Counted from the stretch's first letter, positions 1-5,055 are shown. The stretch is DNA of 5,311 nt from CAZADH01 sp964483805 (GCA_964483805.1 CAZADH010000369.1:1-5311); one strand, 5' to 3'. Translations and numbers: made by a program. Notes: generated by a model not told the origin, from the letters alone.

Positions 1-243
1 GAGGGTCGTCTCGCTGCCAGCTTCCTGGCTCGGCTTCTGCAGCACGACCTCGCGGATCGTGTCATCGTCGAGCATCTGCAGGTAGCCGCCCATGAACGGG
101 ATCAGGCCCAGATCCCACGGGCCGCTGTAGGCGCTGGTGCTGATCGGCAGCTCGTGATTCATCGGTCCCCACTCGGCCGTTGAGATTCCCGACGGTGGTG
201 CGACGAACGCGCGGGCTTCTTGCGCTGGGTGCTGGCGTCTCAT
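1..243 (-). CDS. terL: Terminase large subunit, GpA family (N-terminal part, cut by window edge)
   Basis: The frame is open from an ATG at 243 to base 1 and gives 81 residues with no stop, so the rest of the gene lies outside the window. The large terminase subunit is the ATP-driven motor and nuclease that packages DNA into the prohead. Residues 20-81 follow the start of lambda gpA-type subunits: an AEW motif (23-25), a GPW turn (41-43) followed at some distance by P49 and a helix, then IREVVLQKPSQ (63-73) leading into SE (77-78). This last segment matches the family's beta strand and variant Walker A, as in lambda KSARVGYSK. The ATG overlaps the terS stop by four bases (ATGA), and GAGGAAG lies five bases upstream of it. 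The usual family glycine after the glutamine is shifted here (QEAGSE rather than QxGxSE). The terS neighbour supports the call strongly. Confidence 0.85.
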   Translation of the reverse strand, partial: MRRQHPAQEARAFVAPPSGISTAEWGPMNHELPISTSAYSGPWDLGLIPFMGGYLQMLDDDTIREVVLQKPSQEAGSETTL

Positions 244-752
244 CGGGACTTCCTCGCCGGCTCGACGATCGGGCTCGGTCTGCTCTCACCTGGTCGGGCC
301 AGGGCCGACAGCATCGGTCGCGTCAGGGTCTTGATGACCGGGGTCATGTCGATCTGTTTCAGGCCCTCGAGCAACGGCGGTAGTCGGTTTTCGAGCCCGA
401 GCACGGCCTGCCTGAACTCGGTGAATACCTGGATCCACTCAGGCAACAACTCATCGCGGTCGATCAGGTTCCCGCGCAAGCGGTCGGTCTGGATCACGGC
501 GGCGTCCGCTCGAGCCTTCCACCACTTCAGCTGCTCGGTCTTCGTCGCCTTCGTGTCCTTGCCGGCCAGGATGTTCTCTCGCCACCACTGCACGCACGCC
601 GCGACGTCGTAGTGGCCGTGCTTCACCTGGGGCATGCCAGCCTTACGCCAGTTCTGAATCGTGCGGGCGTCGACAGCCATGATTGCCGCCAGTTGCGCGA
701 CTGAGGCGACCAAACTGGTCGTGCTCTTTTCCTTCGTCTTTGTGCGCGGCAT
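240..752 (-). CDS. terS: Terminase small subunit, Nu1-like
   Basis: The product has 170 residues. The small terminase subunit recognises the packaging site on phage DNA and loads the large subunit. Residues about 15-50 look like a Nu1/excisionase-type helix-turn-helix: SVAQLAAIMAVDARTIQNWR followed by a GMP turn and a CVQWW helix. After this comes a charged helical stretch (about 65-95), then a second helical segment with paired leucines and prolines near 120-128, as in Nu1-like proteins, and a basic proline-rich tail. The ATG at 752 is preceded by AGGGGG at short spacing. The stop overlaps the terL start by four bases, so the two subunits are probably translationally coupled. A 167-base gap containing a palindrome lies upstream, where lambda keeps cos relative to nu1. 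What is seen is the HTH and the context; the assignment follows from both. Confidence 0.85.
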   Translation of the reverse strand: MPRTKTKEKSTTSLVASVAQLAAIMAVDARTIQNWRKAGMPQVKHGHYDVAACVQWWRENILAGKDTKATKTEQLKWWKARADAAVIQTDRLRGNLIDRDELLPEWIQVFTEFRQAVLGLENRLPPLLEGLKQIDMTPVIKTLTRPMLSALARPGESRPSPIVEPARKSR

Positions 753-919
753 GTGTCCCCCTGTCTGTTACCAGAATATTACGTAATATCCCGGGTTGAA
801 AACGAAAAAGTGACCGCGGGCCGCATGTGAGCGAGGGCGGAGCTTACGGCGACCCCTATTGAATGGGCGCTTTGGAAGGACCCGCGATGTATAATGTATG
901 ACCACATATGACGGTGTTA
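753..919. other. Intergenic region upstream of terS
   Basis: This is the only long non-coding gap in the window (167 bases). It holds a perfect 14-bp palindrome near the terS start and an AT-rich stretch at about 886-920 next to the end of the preceding gene, with GC-rich sequence between them. On the minus strand a T-rich run (about 799-810) lies just upstream of the palindrome, but no strong stem precedes it, so I do not call a terminator. No convincing pair of sigma-70 boxes is visible on the minus strand. In lambda the same position upstream of nu1 holds cos. A packaging site, an operator or a promoter for the packaging genes are all possible. Confidence 0.5.
776..789. promoter_or_regulatory. 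Perfect 14-bp palindrome, candidate protein binding site
   Basis: The sequence ATATTACGTAATAT is its own reverse complement and sits 23 bases upstream of the terS ATG, in an otherwise GC-rich window. A perfect dyad of this length just upstream of a start codon is typical of an operator for a dimeric DNA-binding protein. Position and symmetry are seen in the sequence. The function as an operator or as part of the terminase recognition site is inference. Confidence 0.5.
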
Positions 920-925
920 TCACCG
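912..925. repeat. Short inverted repeat over the stop codon of the zinc-ribbon gene
   Basis: CGGTG and CACCG flank a four-base loop, giving a five-base-pair hairpin that includes the stop codon of the gene ending at 920. No T-tract follows on the minus strand (the next bases are TCATATGTGG), so it is not a standard intrinsic terminator. It could stabilise the end of a transcript, bind a protein, or be chance. Confidence 0.3.
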
Positions 926-1174
926 GACTGATCTACGCACGCGCCGCGCACGTGACGCCATCGCCCGCCGCTCATGACGATTGCCGACCTTCTCCGGATC
1001 CTGCCACATCGACTGGCACGCCTGACAGAAATACATGCCGCGACCAGAGATGATGATCTTGCTCGTCGGGATCTCGCGCTCTTCGCCGTCGGCGTCGGTG
1101 ACCTTCTTCGACACGATGATCTGCTGACCGATCCTGAGTTCGTTCATGTCCGTCCCGCATTCCTTGCAGATCAT
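920..1174 (-). CDS. Small zinc-ribbon protein, function unknown
   Basis: The product has 84 residues. Two CxxC knuckles at C3/C6 and C50/C53 with about 43 residues between them form a probable zinc ribbon. The middle part (13-48) looks like beta strands joined by a charged loop rich in D and E, and the tail is strongly basic with NRHERRA followed by repeated arginines (about 71-84). Such tails are common in small phage proteins and may bind nucleic acid. The ATG at 1174 was chosen because it overlaps the upstream stop (ATGA) and has GGAGGGTG just before it; an in-frame ATG 21 bases further upstream has no comparable site. It is the last gene before the gap preceding terS. I do not recognise a named family. 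Zinc binding is inferred from the cysteines. Confidence 0.8.
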   Translation of the reverse strand: MICKECGTDMNELRIGQQIIVSKKVTDADGEEREIPTSKIIISGRGMYFCQACQSMWQDPEKVGNRHERRAMASRARRVRRSVR

Positions 1175-1353
1175 CGGGCACCCTCCTGCAAGCATTCGGC
1201 ATCGGGCCCCTCGACTGCTTCGATCGCCCCGCCCAACACATCGACGGCCTCCTGGTGATCTAGTTGGGGATCGAGCAAGACCTTCAAGGCCTCCTTGCAG
1301 GCCTCGAGCAAATCCGGTGCGAACTTCTGCAAACGTGCTTCTCTCGTATTCAC
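1171..1353 (-). CDS. Small helical phage protein with an APDLLEA motif
   Basis: The product has 60 residues and starts at GTG 1353, preceded by AGGAGG at eight bases, a near-ideal ribosome binding site. It is mostly helical and acidic. FAPDLLEACKEALKVL (11-26) and AIEAVEG near residues 43-49 match a pattern seen in many small uncharacterised phage proteins, in which an APDLLEAL helix is followed after a loop by an AI-KAEG-like helix. No catalytic residues or membrane segment are visible. The stop overlaps the start of the zinc-ribbon gene (ATGA), and the preceding gene ends 15 bases upstream, so it is part of the operon. Function is unknown. The resemblance is from memory of a recurrent motif, not from a search. 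Confidence 0.8.
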   Translation of the reverse strand: MNTREARLQKFAPDLLEACKEALKVLLDPQLDHQEAVDVLGGAIEAVEGPDAECLQEGAR

Positions 1354-1368
1354 AGTGTTGTCCTCCTG

Positions 1369-1545
1369 TCAGTCGAACGCCGCAGCAAGCCGATCAATCG
1401 CTCGGTTGCGTTCCTCGGCCAGCTGGGCAATCTTCTTCTGCAAACGGTCGACCACGTCCTTGTGATCCTCGAACCGGACATACTCCCCGTCGTGGGCTTC
1501 CCATACTTCCTGGTCGCTGGGCATGTCGTAGCGCTTGATTTTCAT
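1369..1545 (-). CDS. Small coiled-coil phage protein, function unknown
   Basis: The product has 58 residues. The ATG at 1545 was preferred over an in-frame ATG 24 bases upstream because GGAGGT lies just before it. The first half ends in a DGEYVRFEDH motif (about 21-30), and the rest is a single charged helix with heptad-like leucines and isoleucines (VVDRLQKKIAQLAEERNRAI), probably a short coiled coil. Small phage proteins with a YVxxEDH segment followed by a coiled coil are common and uncharacterised. There is no signal peptide or lipobox, so although it sits just after the lysis genes I do not call it a spanin. Confidence 0.75.
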   Translation of the reverse strand: MKIKRYDMPSDQEVWEAHDGEYVRFEDHKDVVDRLQKKIAQLAEERNRAIDRLAAAFD

Positions 1546-1602
1546 GGGACCTCCGATCACCCGACCCACCCCGTGCTCGAGATGGGCCGGGCGGATCTCG
1601 CC

Positions 1603-2064
1603 TCACTTCCTGCCGAAGATGCGGCCGAAGACGTCCATCGCAGCTTTCGCCTGGGCGATCCAGCCGGCGACCTGGCCCAGGTAGATCGGCTTGCCGTTGA
1701 GCGATCCGATCTTGATATCCCCGGCACCCGATGACGCAACGGCGGGTGCGGTAGGTGACGGTGGTTGCGCGTTGGTGACCGCCTGGTTGATGGTCGTGAT
1801 GGTCTGCTTCACGAGATCCACTGCCGACGGGGACGCCCCGGCGGCCTGGGCCACATTGTCGATCTTTGTGACCGTGGCCGCGGTGAACTGTCCGTTCGTC
1901 ATCTTCTTCTCGTCCTGCAGCGTGTTGGTCAGAACGACGAGTGCTTCCCGGAAGGTCAGCTTCTGCGTGACCATCGCCTTCAGGAAGAGGAGGGCGGTGA
2001 TGCCGATCGAGATCAGGGTCTCCGAGTGATTGACGATGAACTCCCAAACCGATTGCAAAGACAT
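1603..2064 (-). CDS. Single-span membrane protein, candidate holin
   Basis: The product has 153 residues. The ATG at 2064 has AGGAGA seven bases upstream; the open frame extends further, but that part overlaps the amidase gene. One hydrophobic segment (about 15-33, ETLISIGITALLFLKAMV) follows a short polar N-terminus. A lysine-rich region (33-56) comes next, then a helical Thr/Ala/Val-rich stretch (60-97), a Pro/Ala/Ser linker (99-115) and a C-terminal part ending in amphipathic helix and basic residues (IFGRK). It lies 38 bases after the amidase gene, so a lysis role is likely. A holin would make the membrane holes that start lysis. At 153 residues with one span it is larger than most single-span holins, so a membrane-anchored accessory lysis protein is also possible. 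The membrane segment is seen; the role is inferred. Confidence 0.6.
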   Translation of the reverse strand: MSLQSVWEFIVNHSETLISIGITALLFLKAMVTQKLTFREALVVLTNTLQDEKKMTNGQFTAATVTKIDNVAQAAGASPSAVDLVKQTITTINQAVTNAQPPSPTAPAVASSGAGDIKIGSLNGKPIYLGQVAGWIAQAKAAMDVFGRIFGRK

Positions 2065-2102
2065 TGTATTTCTCCTGTGCGTCAGATTGCGGCCACAGAC
2101 CG

Positions 2103-2660
2103 CTATTTCTTGGGTGGATAGGCCCGGGCGAATCGGTCCGCCATGCCGAACGCCTCGGCCATGTGGCGACCCGGGCAGGTCTTGGGCGGGATCGTCCACG
2201 ACTCGAAGTGGCCGAAGACCTGGTCGGGCTTGATCTTGAACTTGAAGCGCAGCTCGTCGATCAGCGACTGAACCGCGAACACGGCATTCGGCACCGGGGT
2301 CTCGACGTCGTAGTTGCCGATCAGGCAGATGCCGATGGTGCCGGCGTTGCTGAACACGATCTTCGCCTTGCTTCCCTTGGGGGGCGGTCCAGCGTGCGCC
2401 CCGATTTGCGTTGCTGGCCGGCCCTCGAAGATCTGCGTGCCGTCAGGGCTGACCAGGAAGTGGTAACCGATGTCGGCCCACCCGGTGGTCGGGTCATCCA
2501 TGTGAAAGTTCTGGATCCCGCGAATCGTCGGGGCCCCGCGGAACTGTGCAGCCGTCGGGCTGTAGCTGTGGTGCAGACAGATCCGCACCGGGGTGTGCGG
2601 GGTCCCCGGCACCTTCGGGGGGCGGGCACCCCACAGCGACCTCGTGATGATCGTGACCAT
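2103..2660 (-). CDS. N-acetylmuramoyl-L-alanine amidase (endolysin, amidase_2/PGRP type)
   Basis: The product has 185 residues, a full single-domain length for this family. It cuts the bond between N-acetylmuramic acid and L-alanine in peptidoglycan to release progeny phage. T7-lysozyme-type residues are all present: zinc ligands H30 (in RICLHHS), H151 (FGHFES) and C162 (KTCPG), with Y66 (IGYHF) and K160 matching the catalytic Tyr and Lys two residues before the Cys. RSLWGARPP (7-15) is the usual N-terminal motif, and TIGICLIGNYD (108-118) is the conserved core strand. There is no signal peptide or separate cell-wall binding domain, so export probably needs a holin. The ATG at 2660 follows GAAGGGAG nine bases upstream. 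The gene lies 18 bases after the 77-residue protein and precedes the candidate holin. Confidence 0.95.
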   Translation of the reverse strand: MVTIITRSLWGARPPKVPGTPHTPVRICLHHSYSPTAAQFRGAPTIRGIQNFHMDDPTTGWADIGYHFLVSPDGTQIFEGRPATQIGAHAGPPPKGSKAKIVFSNAGTIGICLIGNYDVETPVPNAVFAVQSLIDELRFKFKIKPDQVFGHFESWTIPPKTCPGRHMAEAFGMADRFARAYPPKK

Positions 2661-2678
2661 GCGTGATTGCTCCCTTCG

Positions 2679-2912
2679 TCAGTTCTTCGTGCGCGACTCG
2701 AGCCGCCAGAACCCGTAAGCCTTGCACTTCGTCACCAGCCCAAGGCGGGCCATCGTCGTCAGACCGGGCTGGGCCCCCTGGCGGGTTGTTGCCCAGGCGA
2801 TTGCGGCAATCAGGGTGTTGAACTTCTCGCCGATCCGGACGCCGATCTTGCGGAGCAACACCCAACGCTCGATCGCGCGTTCGGTCATCAGGGTTTGTCG
2901 ATCGCAGATCAT
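2679..2912 (-). CDS. Small basic protein, possible winged helix
   Basis: The product has 77 residues. The ATG at 2912 overlaps the preceding stop (ATGA) and has AGGGTG eight bases upstream; the open frame begins nine codons earlier, inside the previous gene, without support. Residues 10-40 form one or two helices with basic faces (ERAIERWVLLRKIGVRIGEKF). Residues 50-71, GLTTMARLGLVTKCKAYGFWRL, resemble the recognition helix and wing of a winged helix, with GLV followed by a basic turn and an aromatic strand. It lies directly before the lysis genes, where lambdoid phages carry their late regulator, but there is no detectable similarity to a Q or antiterminator family by eye. The fold is a pattern-based guess and the function is unknown. 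Confidence 0.75.
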   Translation of the reverse strand: MICDRQTLMTERAIERWVLLRKIGVRIGEKFNTLIAAIAWATTRQGAQPGLTTMARLGLVTKCKAYGFWRLESRTKN

Positions 2913-3568
2913 GCGACAGACACCCTGACGCTCTCGCACTTGGCCAGGCGCGTGATCTCGTCGATCACCGACTTGATGTCAGGCCCCGCCATGTCAAGAC
3001 CGCGGCGGATCGAGAACAGTGCCTGGCCGTCGACTGTGCGCATCTCGTCGTGCGCCCGCTTCTTCAGCGCCTCGAAGATCTCCGGGTATTGCGTGAAATC
3101 GATCGTCAGCACCATCGGAGCGCCGAGACGAACGTCGACCAGGTCGTCTTTCTTTCCGCCGGTCAGTGCGATGCCAGCGGGCACCTCTTTGCCGCCCTTC
3201 GCTGGAAGAGTTCCGTGATAGTGTCGGTAGTTGTAGTGCTTCCGACACAATCCTCGGCCCATCGTCTTTGCCGGCGCGTTGCAGTCTGTACAGAATCCTT
3301 GATTGCCCACCTGGTTGTCCTCCTTTGTCGTCTCGTGCTCTGCGGACACTGCCGCGCCTATCGGACACTTAACGCATCGCCTGACGTGCGATCTCATCTC
3401 GCCGCGCATCTCGAGACACCTGGCGTGCGTCTGCCGCAACATGCAGATCAGCTTCGGGATGCGCCGGTTTCGGAACGTCGCGCACCTCACGCTGTTGTCT
3501 GCGGTCAGCCCGATTCCCCGGTTCATCGGGCCCTTGGTCGTGCCGCCGTTGCGGTTGTCTGCGGTCAT
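2909..3568 (-). CDS. Cysteine-rich zinc-binding protein with two possible starts
   Basis: From the ATG at 3568, which overlaps the kinase stop (ATGA), the frame gives 219 residues. Two putative zinc units are visible. The first has C29, C42, C65 and C68, a spacing seen in small phage proteins of unknown role. The second is C93, C96, C108 and H111 in a CTDCNAP...GRGLCRKHY...HG pattern, like the small zinc module found in many phage proteins and near HNH nucleases. A third part (about 120-219) is mixed alpha/beta with no cysteine until C213. Inside the frame, AAAGGAGG lies eight bases before GTG 3310 (V87). Starting there would give a 133-residue protein holding only the second unit and the C-terminal part. 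The locus may therefore make one fusion, the shorter protein, or both. No HNH catalytic motif is seen, so I do not call a nuclease. Confidence 0.7.
   Translation of the reverse strand: MTADNRNGGTTKGPMNRGIGLTADNSVRCATFRNRRIPKLICMLRQTHARCLEMRGEMRSHVRRCVKCPIGAAVSAEHETTKEDNQVGNQGFCTDCNAPAKTMGRGLCRKHYNYRHYHGTLPAKGGKEVPAGIALTGGKKDDLVDVRLGAPMVLTIDFTQYPEIFEALKKRAHDEMRTVDGQALFSIRRGLDMAGPDIKSVIDEITRLAKCESVRVSVA
3319..3326 (-). promoter_or_regulatory. Strong internal Shine-Dalgarno site before GTG 3310
   Basis: AAAGGAGG is eight bases upstream of an in-frame GTG at 3310-3308 and is among the best ribosome binding sites in the window. Site strength and spacing match those of the GTG-started 60-residue gene at 1353 (AGGAGG plus eight bases). 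This supports real initiation inside the longer cysteine-rich frame. Confidence 0.6.
3494..3567 (-). repeat. 14-bp direct repeat at the start of the cysteine-rich gene
   Basis: TGACCGCAGACAAC (minus strand) occurs at 3567-3554 and again at 3507-3494, exactly 60 bases (20 codons) apart. Both copies are in the same reading frame and encode TADN at residues 2-5 and 22-25. The first copy contains the start of the gene and the stop of the kinase. It may mark a short tandem duplication of the gene start that has since diverged. Confidence 0.5.
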
Positions 3569-4068
3569 ACCGCGGCGATCTCCATCACCTTCCGCGCCAG
3601 CTCCTCGGGCGTGCCGTTGTTGTCGACCGTCGCGCTGACGAAACCGGCCGACAGGATCTGCAGAATGCTCTCCTGCTCCTCGTCGCATACCGGGCCGATG
3701 CCCGGGCGGACGATCCTGATCACGCGACCGCCGTTGCGCTCGATCCACTCGCATTCGTTGGCATAGCGAACGTCGGTGACGACGATCTTCGATCTGGGGA
3801 GCGCATCAGGCAGCGAAGAATCGAGTGCTTCGATCCAGTAGTTCGGATTCTGCAGACGACGGGCGCGACCGTGTCCCACGAGAAACCAACGAATTGACTC
3901 TTTCTCGGCCGGTGTGCAGTGCATCGGGTTGATGCGATAGACGCTCATGCAGTAGGCCGCCGCCTCGACCTTCAACGCGTCGGCGAAGGCCTTGCGGACG
4001 TAGCCGCGCATGCCGGCGGCCGCAGTATCTTTCCCTGAGCGGGCATAGCCACAGAGACCGATCATCAT
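3565..4068 (-). CDS. Deoxynucleoside monophosphate kinase
   Basis: The product has 167 residues. It transfers phosphate from ATP to dNMPs, feeding DNA precursors to phage replication in the cytoplasm. The P-loop GYARSGKDT lies at residues 7-15 right after the first strand. FADALK (about 27-32) and a conserved arginine-rich segment with NPNYWIEAL (about 72-80) follow. KIVVTDVRYANECEWIERNGG (about 93-113) is the usual phage dNMP kinase core, equivalent to the TDVRFPNEA motif. The C-terminal VDNNGTPEEL matches the family's NdGtleeL segment. The ATG at 4068 overlaps the methyltransferase stop (ATGA) and has GAAGG seven bases upstream; an in-frame ATG ten codons earlier has no such support. A second ATG directly follows the first. 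Base preference cannot be read from sequence alone. Confidence 0.88.
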   Translation of the reverse strand: MMIGLCGYARSGKDTAAAGMRGYVRKAFADALKVEAAAYCMSVYRINPMHCTPAEKESIRWFLVGHGRARRLQNPNYWIEALDSSLPDALPRSKIVVTDVRYANECEWIERNGGRVIRIVRPGIGPVCDEEQESILQILSAGFVSATVDNNGTPEELARKVMEIAAV

Positions 4069-4610
4069 GACGCCACCTTCTCGAACACGACGAACCACCG
4101 GGCCTTGCCGAGTCGGCCGGAACCGACAGCAACGACGGCGATCTCGTCAGACAGCCCGGGGACCGGGCGGGGCCACATGTAGTGAATGATCCCGACACGA
4201 CCGCCGACAGACAGAGCCGGCACCGCACGCTTGAGCAACTGCTCGGGTGTCGGGTAGGCCTTCGCACCTGGCGGATACTGTTCGGCGTCCTCGGGCGAGT
4301 AGGGCGAGTCGATCAGGGCCGCCTTCAACGAACCATCGAACGGCCACGGGTCGCGCGCATCCTGCAGAAAGTCGGGATTGACCGACGGGTCCAGGTCGAG
4401 CGTTCTGTCGAACGGTCCGAACCCGCGCTTGTAGGGGTAGTGCCGGGCTTTGCCCCCGCACACGTGCAACACGCAGTCGCGCATGCTGGCACCGAGAAGT
4501 GCTCGGGCGCGCTCGGGGAACCCACCAAGGTAACCGCCATAGCGCTTCTGCCCGTCGGCGTATTTACAACGTGCGAGGAGCCACACGTCGGTGATCGGTC
4601 GGTAGGTCAT
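4065..4610 (-). CDS. Compact class I SAM-dependent methyltransferase-like protein (DSPY motif)
   Basis: The product has 181 residues. VLHVCGGKA (47-55) resembles motif I for SAM binding, LDLDP (71-75) the acidic motif II, LQDARD (82-87) motif III, and AALIDSPYSPEDAEQY (97-112) motif IV of N6-adenine or N4-cytosine DNA methyltransferases, with DSPY in place of DPPY. The later ALSVGGRVGIIHYMWP (about 131-146) fits a central strand and the following loop. The N-terminal LLARCKYADGQKRYGGY region recurs in phage proteins of this type. The length leaves no room for a clear target recognition domain, so the substrate (DNA, nucleotide or other) is unknown. The ATG overlaps the resolvase stop (ATGA); the ribosome binding site is weak, so translational coupling is likely. 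No restriction partner is nearby. Confidence 0.7.
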   Translation of the reverse strand: MTYRPITDVWLLARCKYADGQKRYGGYLGGFPERARALLGASMRDCVLHVCGGKARHYPYKRGFGPFDRTLDLDPSVNPDFLQDARDPWPFDGSLKAALIDSPYSPEDAEQYPPGAKAYPTPEQLLKRAVPALSVGGRVGIIHYMWPRPVPGLSDEIAVVAVGSGRLGKARWFVVFEKVAS

Positions 4611-5041
4611 TTCAGATCACCCATGATCTTGCGGGCCGCGGTCAGAATCCCGAGGGCGTCCGACNNNNNNNNNNAGAGCCGGGCCATCTGCTCCTTGATC
4701 GCCCGCTTTCGCTCACGCTGATCCTTCGACCGTGAACCGAGCGCCTTCTGCCATGACTGTGGGGCCAGCTGCTGCGTCGAGACCGCCGCGCAATACAAAA
4801 TCGCCTCGAGGTGGCCGATGTGCCGGCTGAACTTGTTCGAGCTGGCCATACCGGTGCCGGGCATTGCGCCGTGTATCTTCTCGAGCACGACCAGGTCGAT
4901 CCGGTTGAACGCGCAGATCTCCTTGATCCGGTCGGCCTGCTCGGACATGCCGGTCGGCATCTTCTCGACGGTCACGCCGTTCTCGGTGTCGTACGCGAAA
5001 CCGCCGTTCTCCCCCGGGTCGATCGCCATCATCCGCTTCAT
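4607..5041 (-). CDS. RuvC-like Holliday junction resolvase (interrupted by assembly gap)
   Basis: As given, the product has 144 residues including four unknown. RuvC-fold nucleases cut branched DNA, and phages use them to clear junctions before packaging. AIDPGENGGFAYD (6-18) is the first RuvC strand with catalytic D8, LVVLEK (50-55) brings the catalytic E54, and SDALGILTAAR near the end supplies the last acidic residue, D128. LAPQSWQKAL (92-101) followed by K/R-rich helix residues 103-118 is typical of phage RuvC-like proteins. The ATG at 5041 has GAAGGG eight bases upstream. The ten N at 4665-4674 fall between ARL and SDALG, right before the final catalytic motif. They keep the frame, but the true length there is uncertain: relatives commonly have about ten residues at this point, not four. 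Confidence 0.85.
   Translation of the reverse strand: MKRMMAIDPGENGGFAYDTENGVTVEKMPTGMSEQADRIKEICAFNRIDLVVLEKIHGAMPGTGMASSNKFSRHIGHLEAILYCAAVSTQQLAPQSWQKALGSRSKDQRERKRAIKEQMARLXXXXSDALGILTAARKIMGDLK
4665..4674. other. Run of ten N (assembly gap)
   Basis: Ten undetermined bases lie inside the resolvase gene. A fixed run of ten N is often a scaffold placeholder rather than a measured length, so all distances across it are approximate. The coding frame happens to continue across it. Confidence 0.98.
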
Positions 5042-5055
5042 GTTTGCATCCCTTC

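Noticed and set aside
62..289. Minus-strand 75-codon frame across the terS end and terL start
   Set aside because: It is an off-frame shadow; the neighbouring frame from 243 encodes a recognisable GpA-type terminase start.
835..854. GGGCGG and GGCGACC near each other, parts of the lambda cosN sequence
   Set aside because: They are separated by seven bases, lie in the opposite orientation relative to terS compared with lambda, and are likely by chance in GC-rich DNA.
890..895. TATAAT on the plus strand, possible -10 box of an antisense promoter
   Set aside because: No acceptable -35 box lies 16-18 bases upstream; the nearest TTG-starting hexamers are 12 and 25 bases away. It would read against all genes.
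1578..1600. Six-base inverted repeat CGAGAT/ATCTCG between the candidate holin and the coiled-coil gene
   Set aside because: The loop is 11 bases, the stem is short and no T-tract follows, so a terminator is not supported.
1394..2047. Minus-strand frame of 217 codons overlapping the candidate holin and coiled-coil genes
   Set aside because: The translation is rich in Arg, Gly, Asp, Pro and His, as expected from an off-frame reading of GC-rich genes, and it overlaps two better-supported genes.
2103..2199. Upstream extension of the membrane protein frame to an ATG at 2199
   Set aside because: The extra residues overlap the amidase gene, look off-frame, and the ATG at 2064 has a good ribosome binding site and is followed by a membrane segment.
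3050..3766. Long plus-strand open frame of 238 codons opposite the kinase and cysteine-rich genes
   Set aside because: Its product has no recognisable motif, there is no supporting ribosome site, and the minus strand carries clear protein families here. In GC-rich DNA such antisense frames are common.
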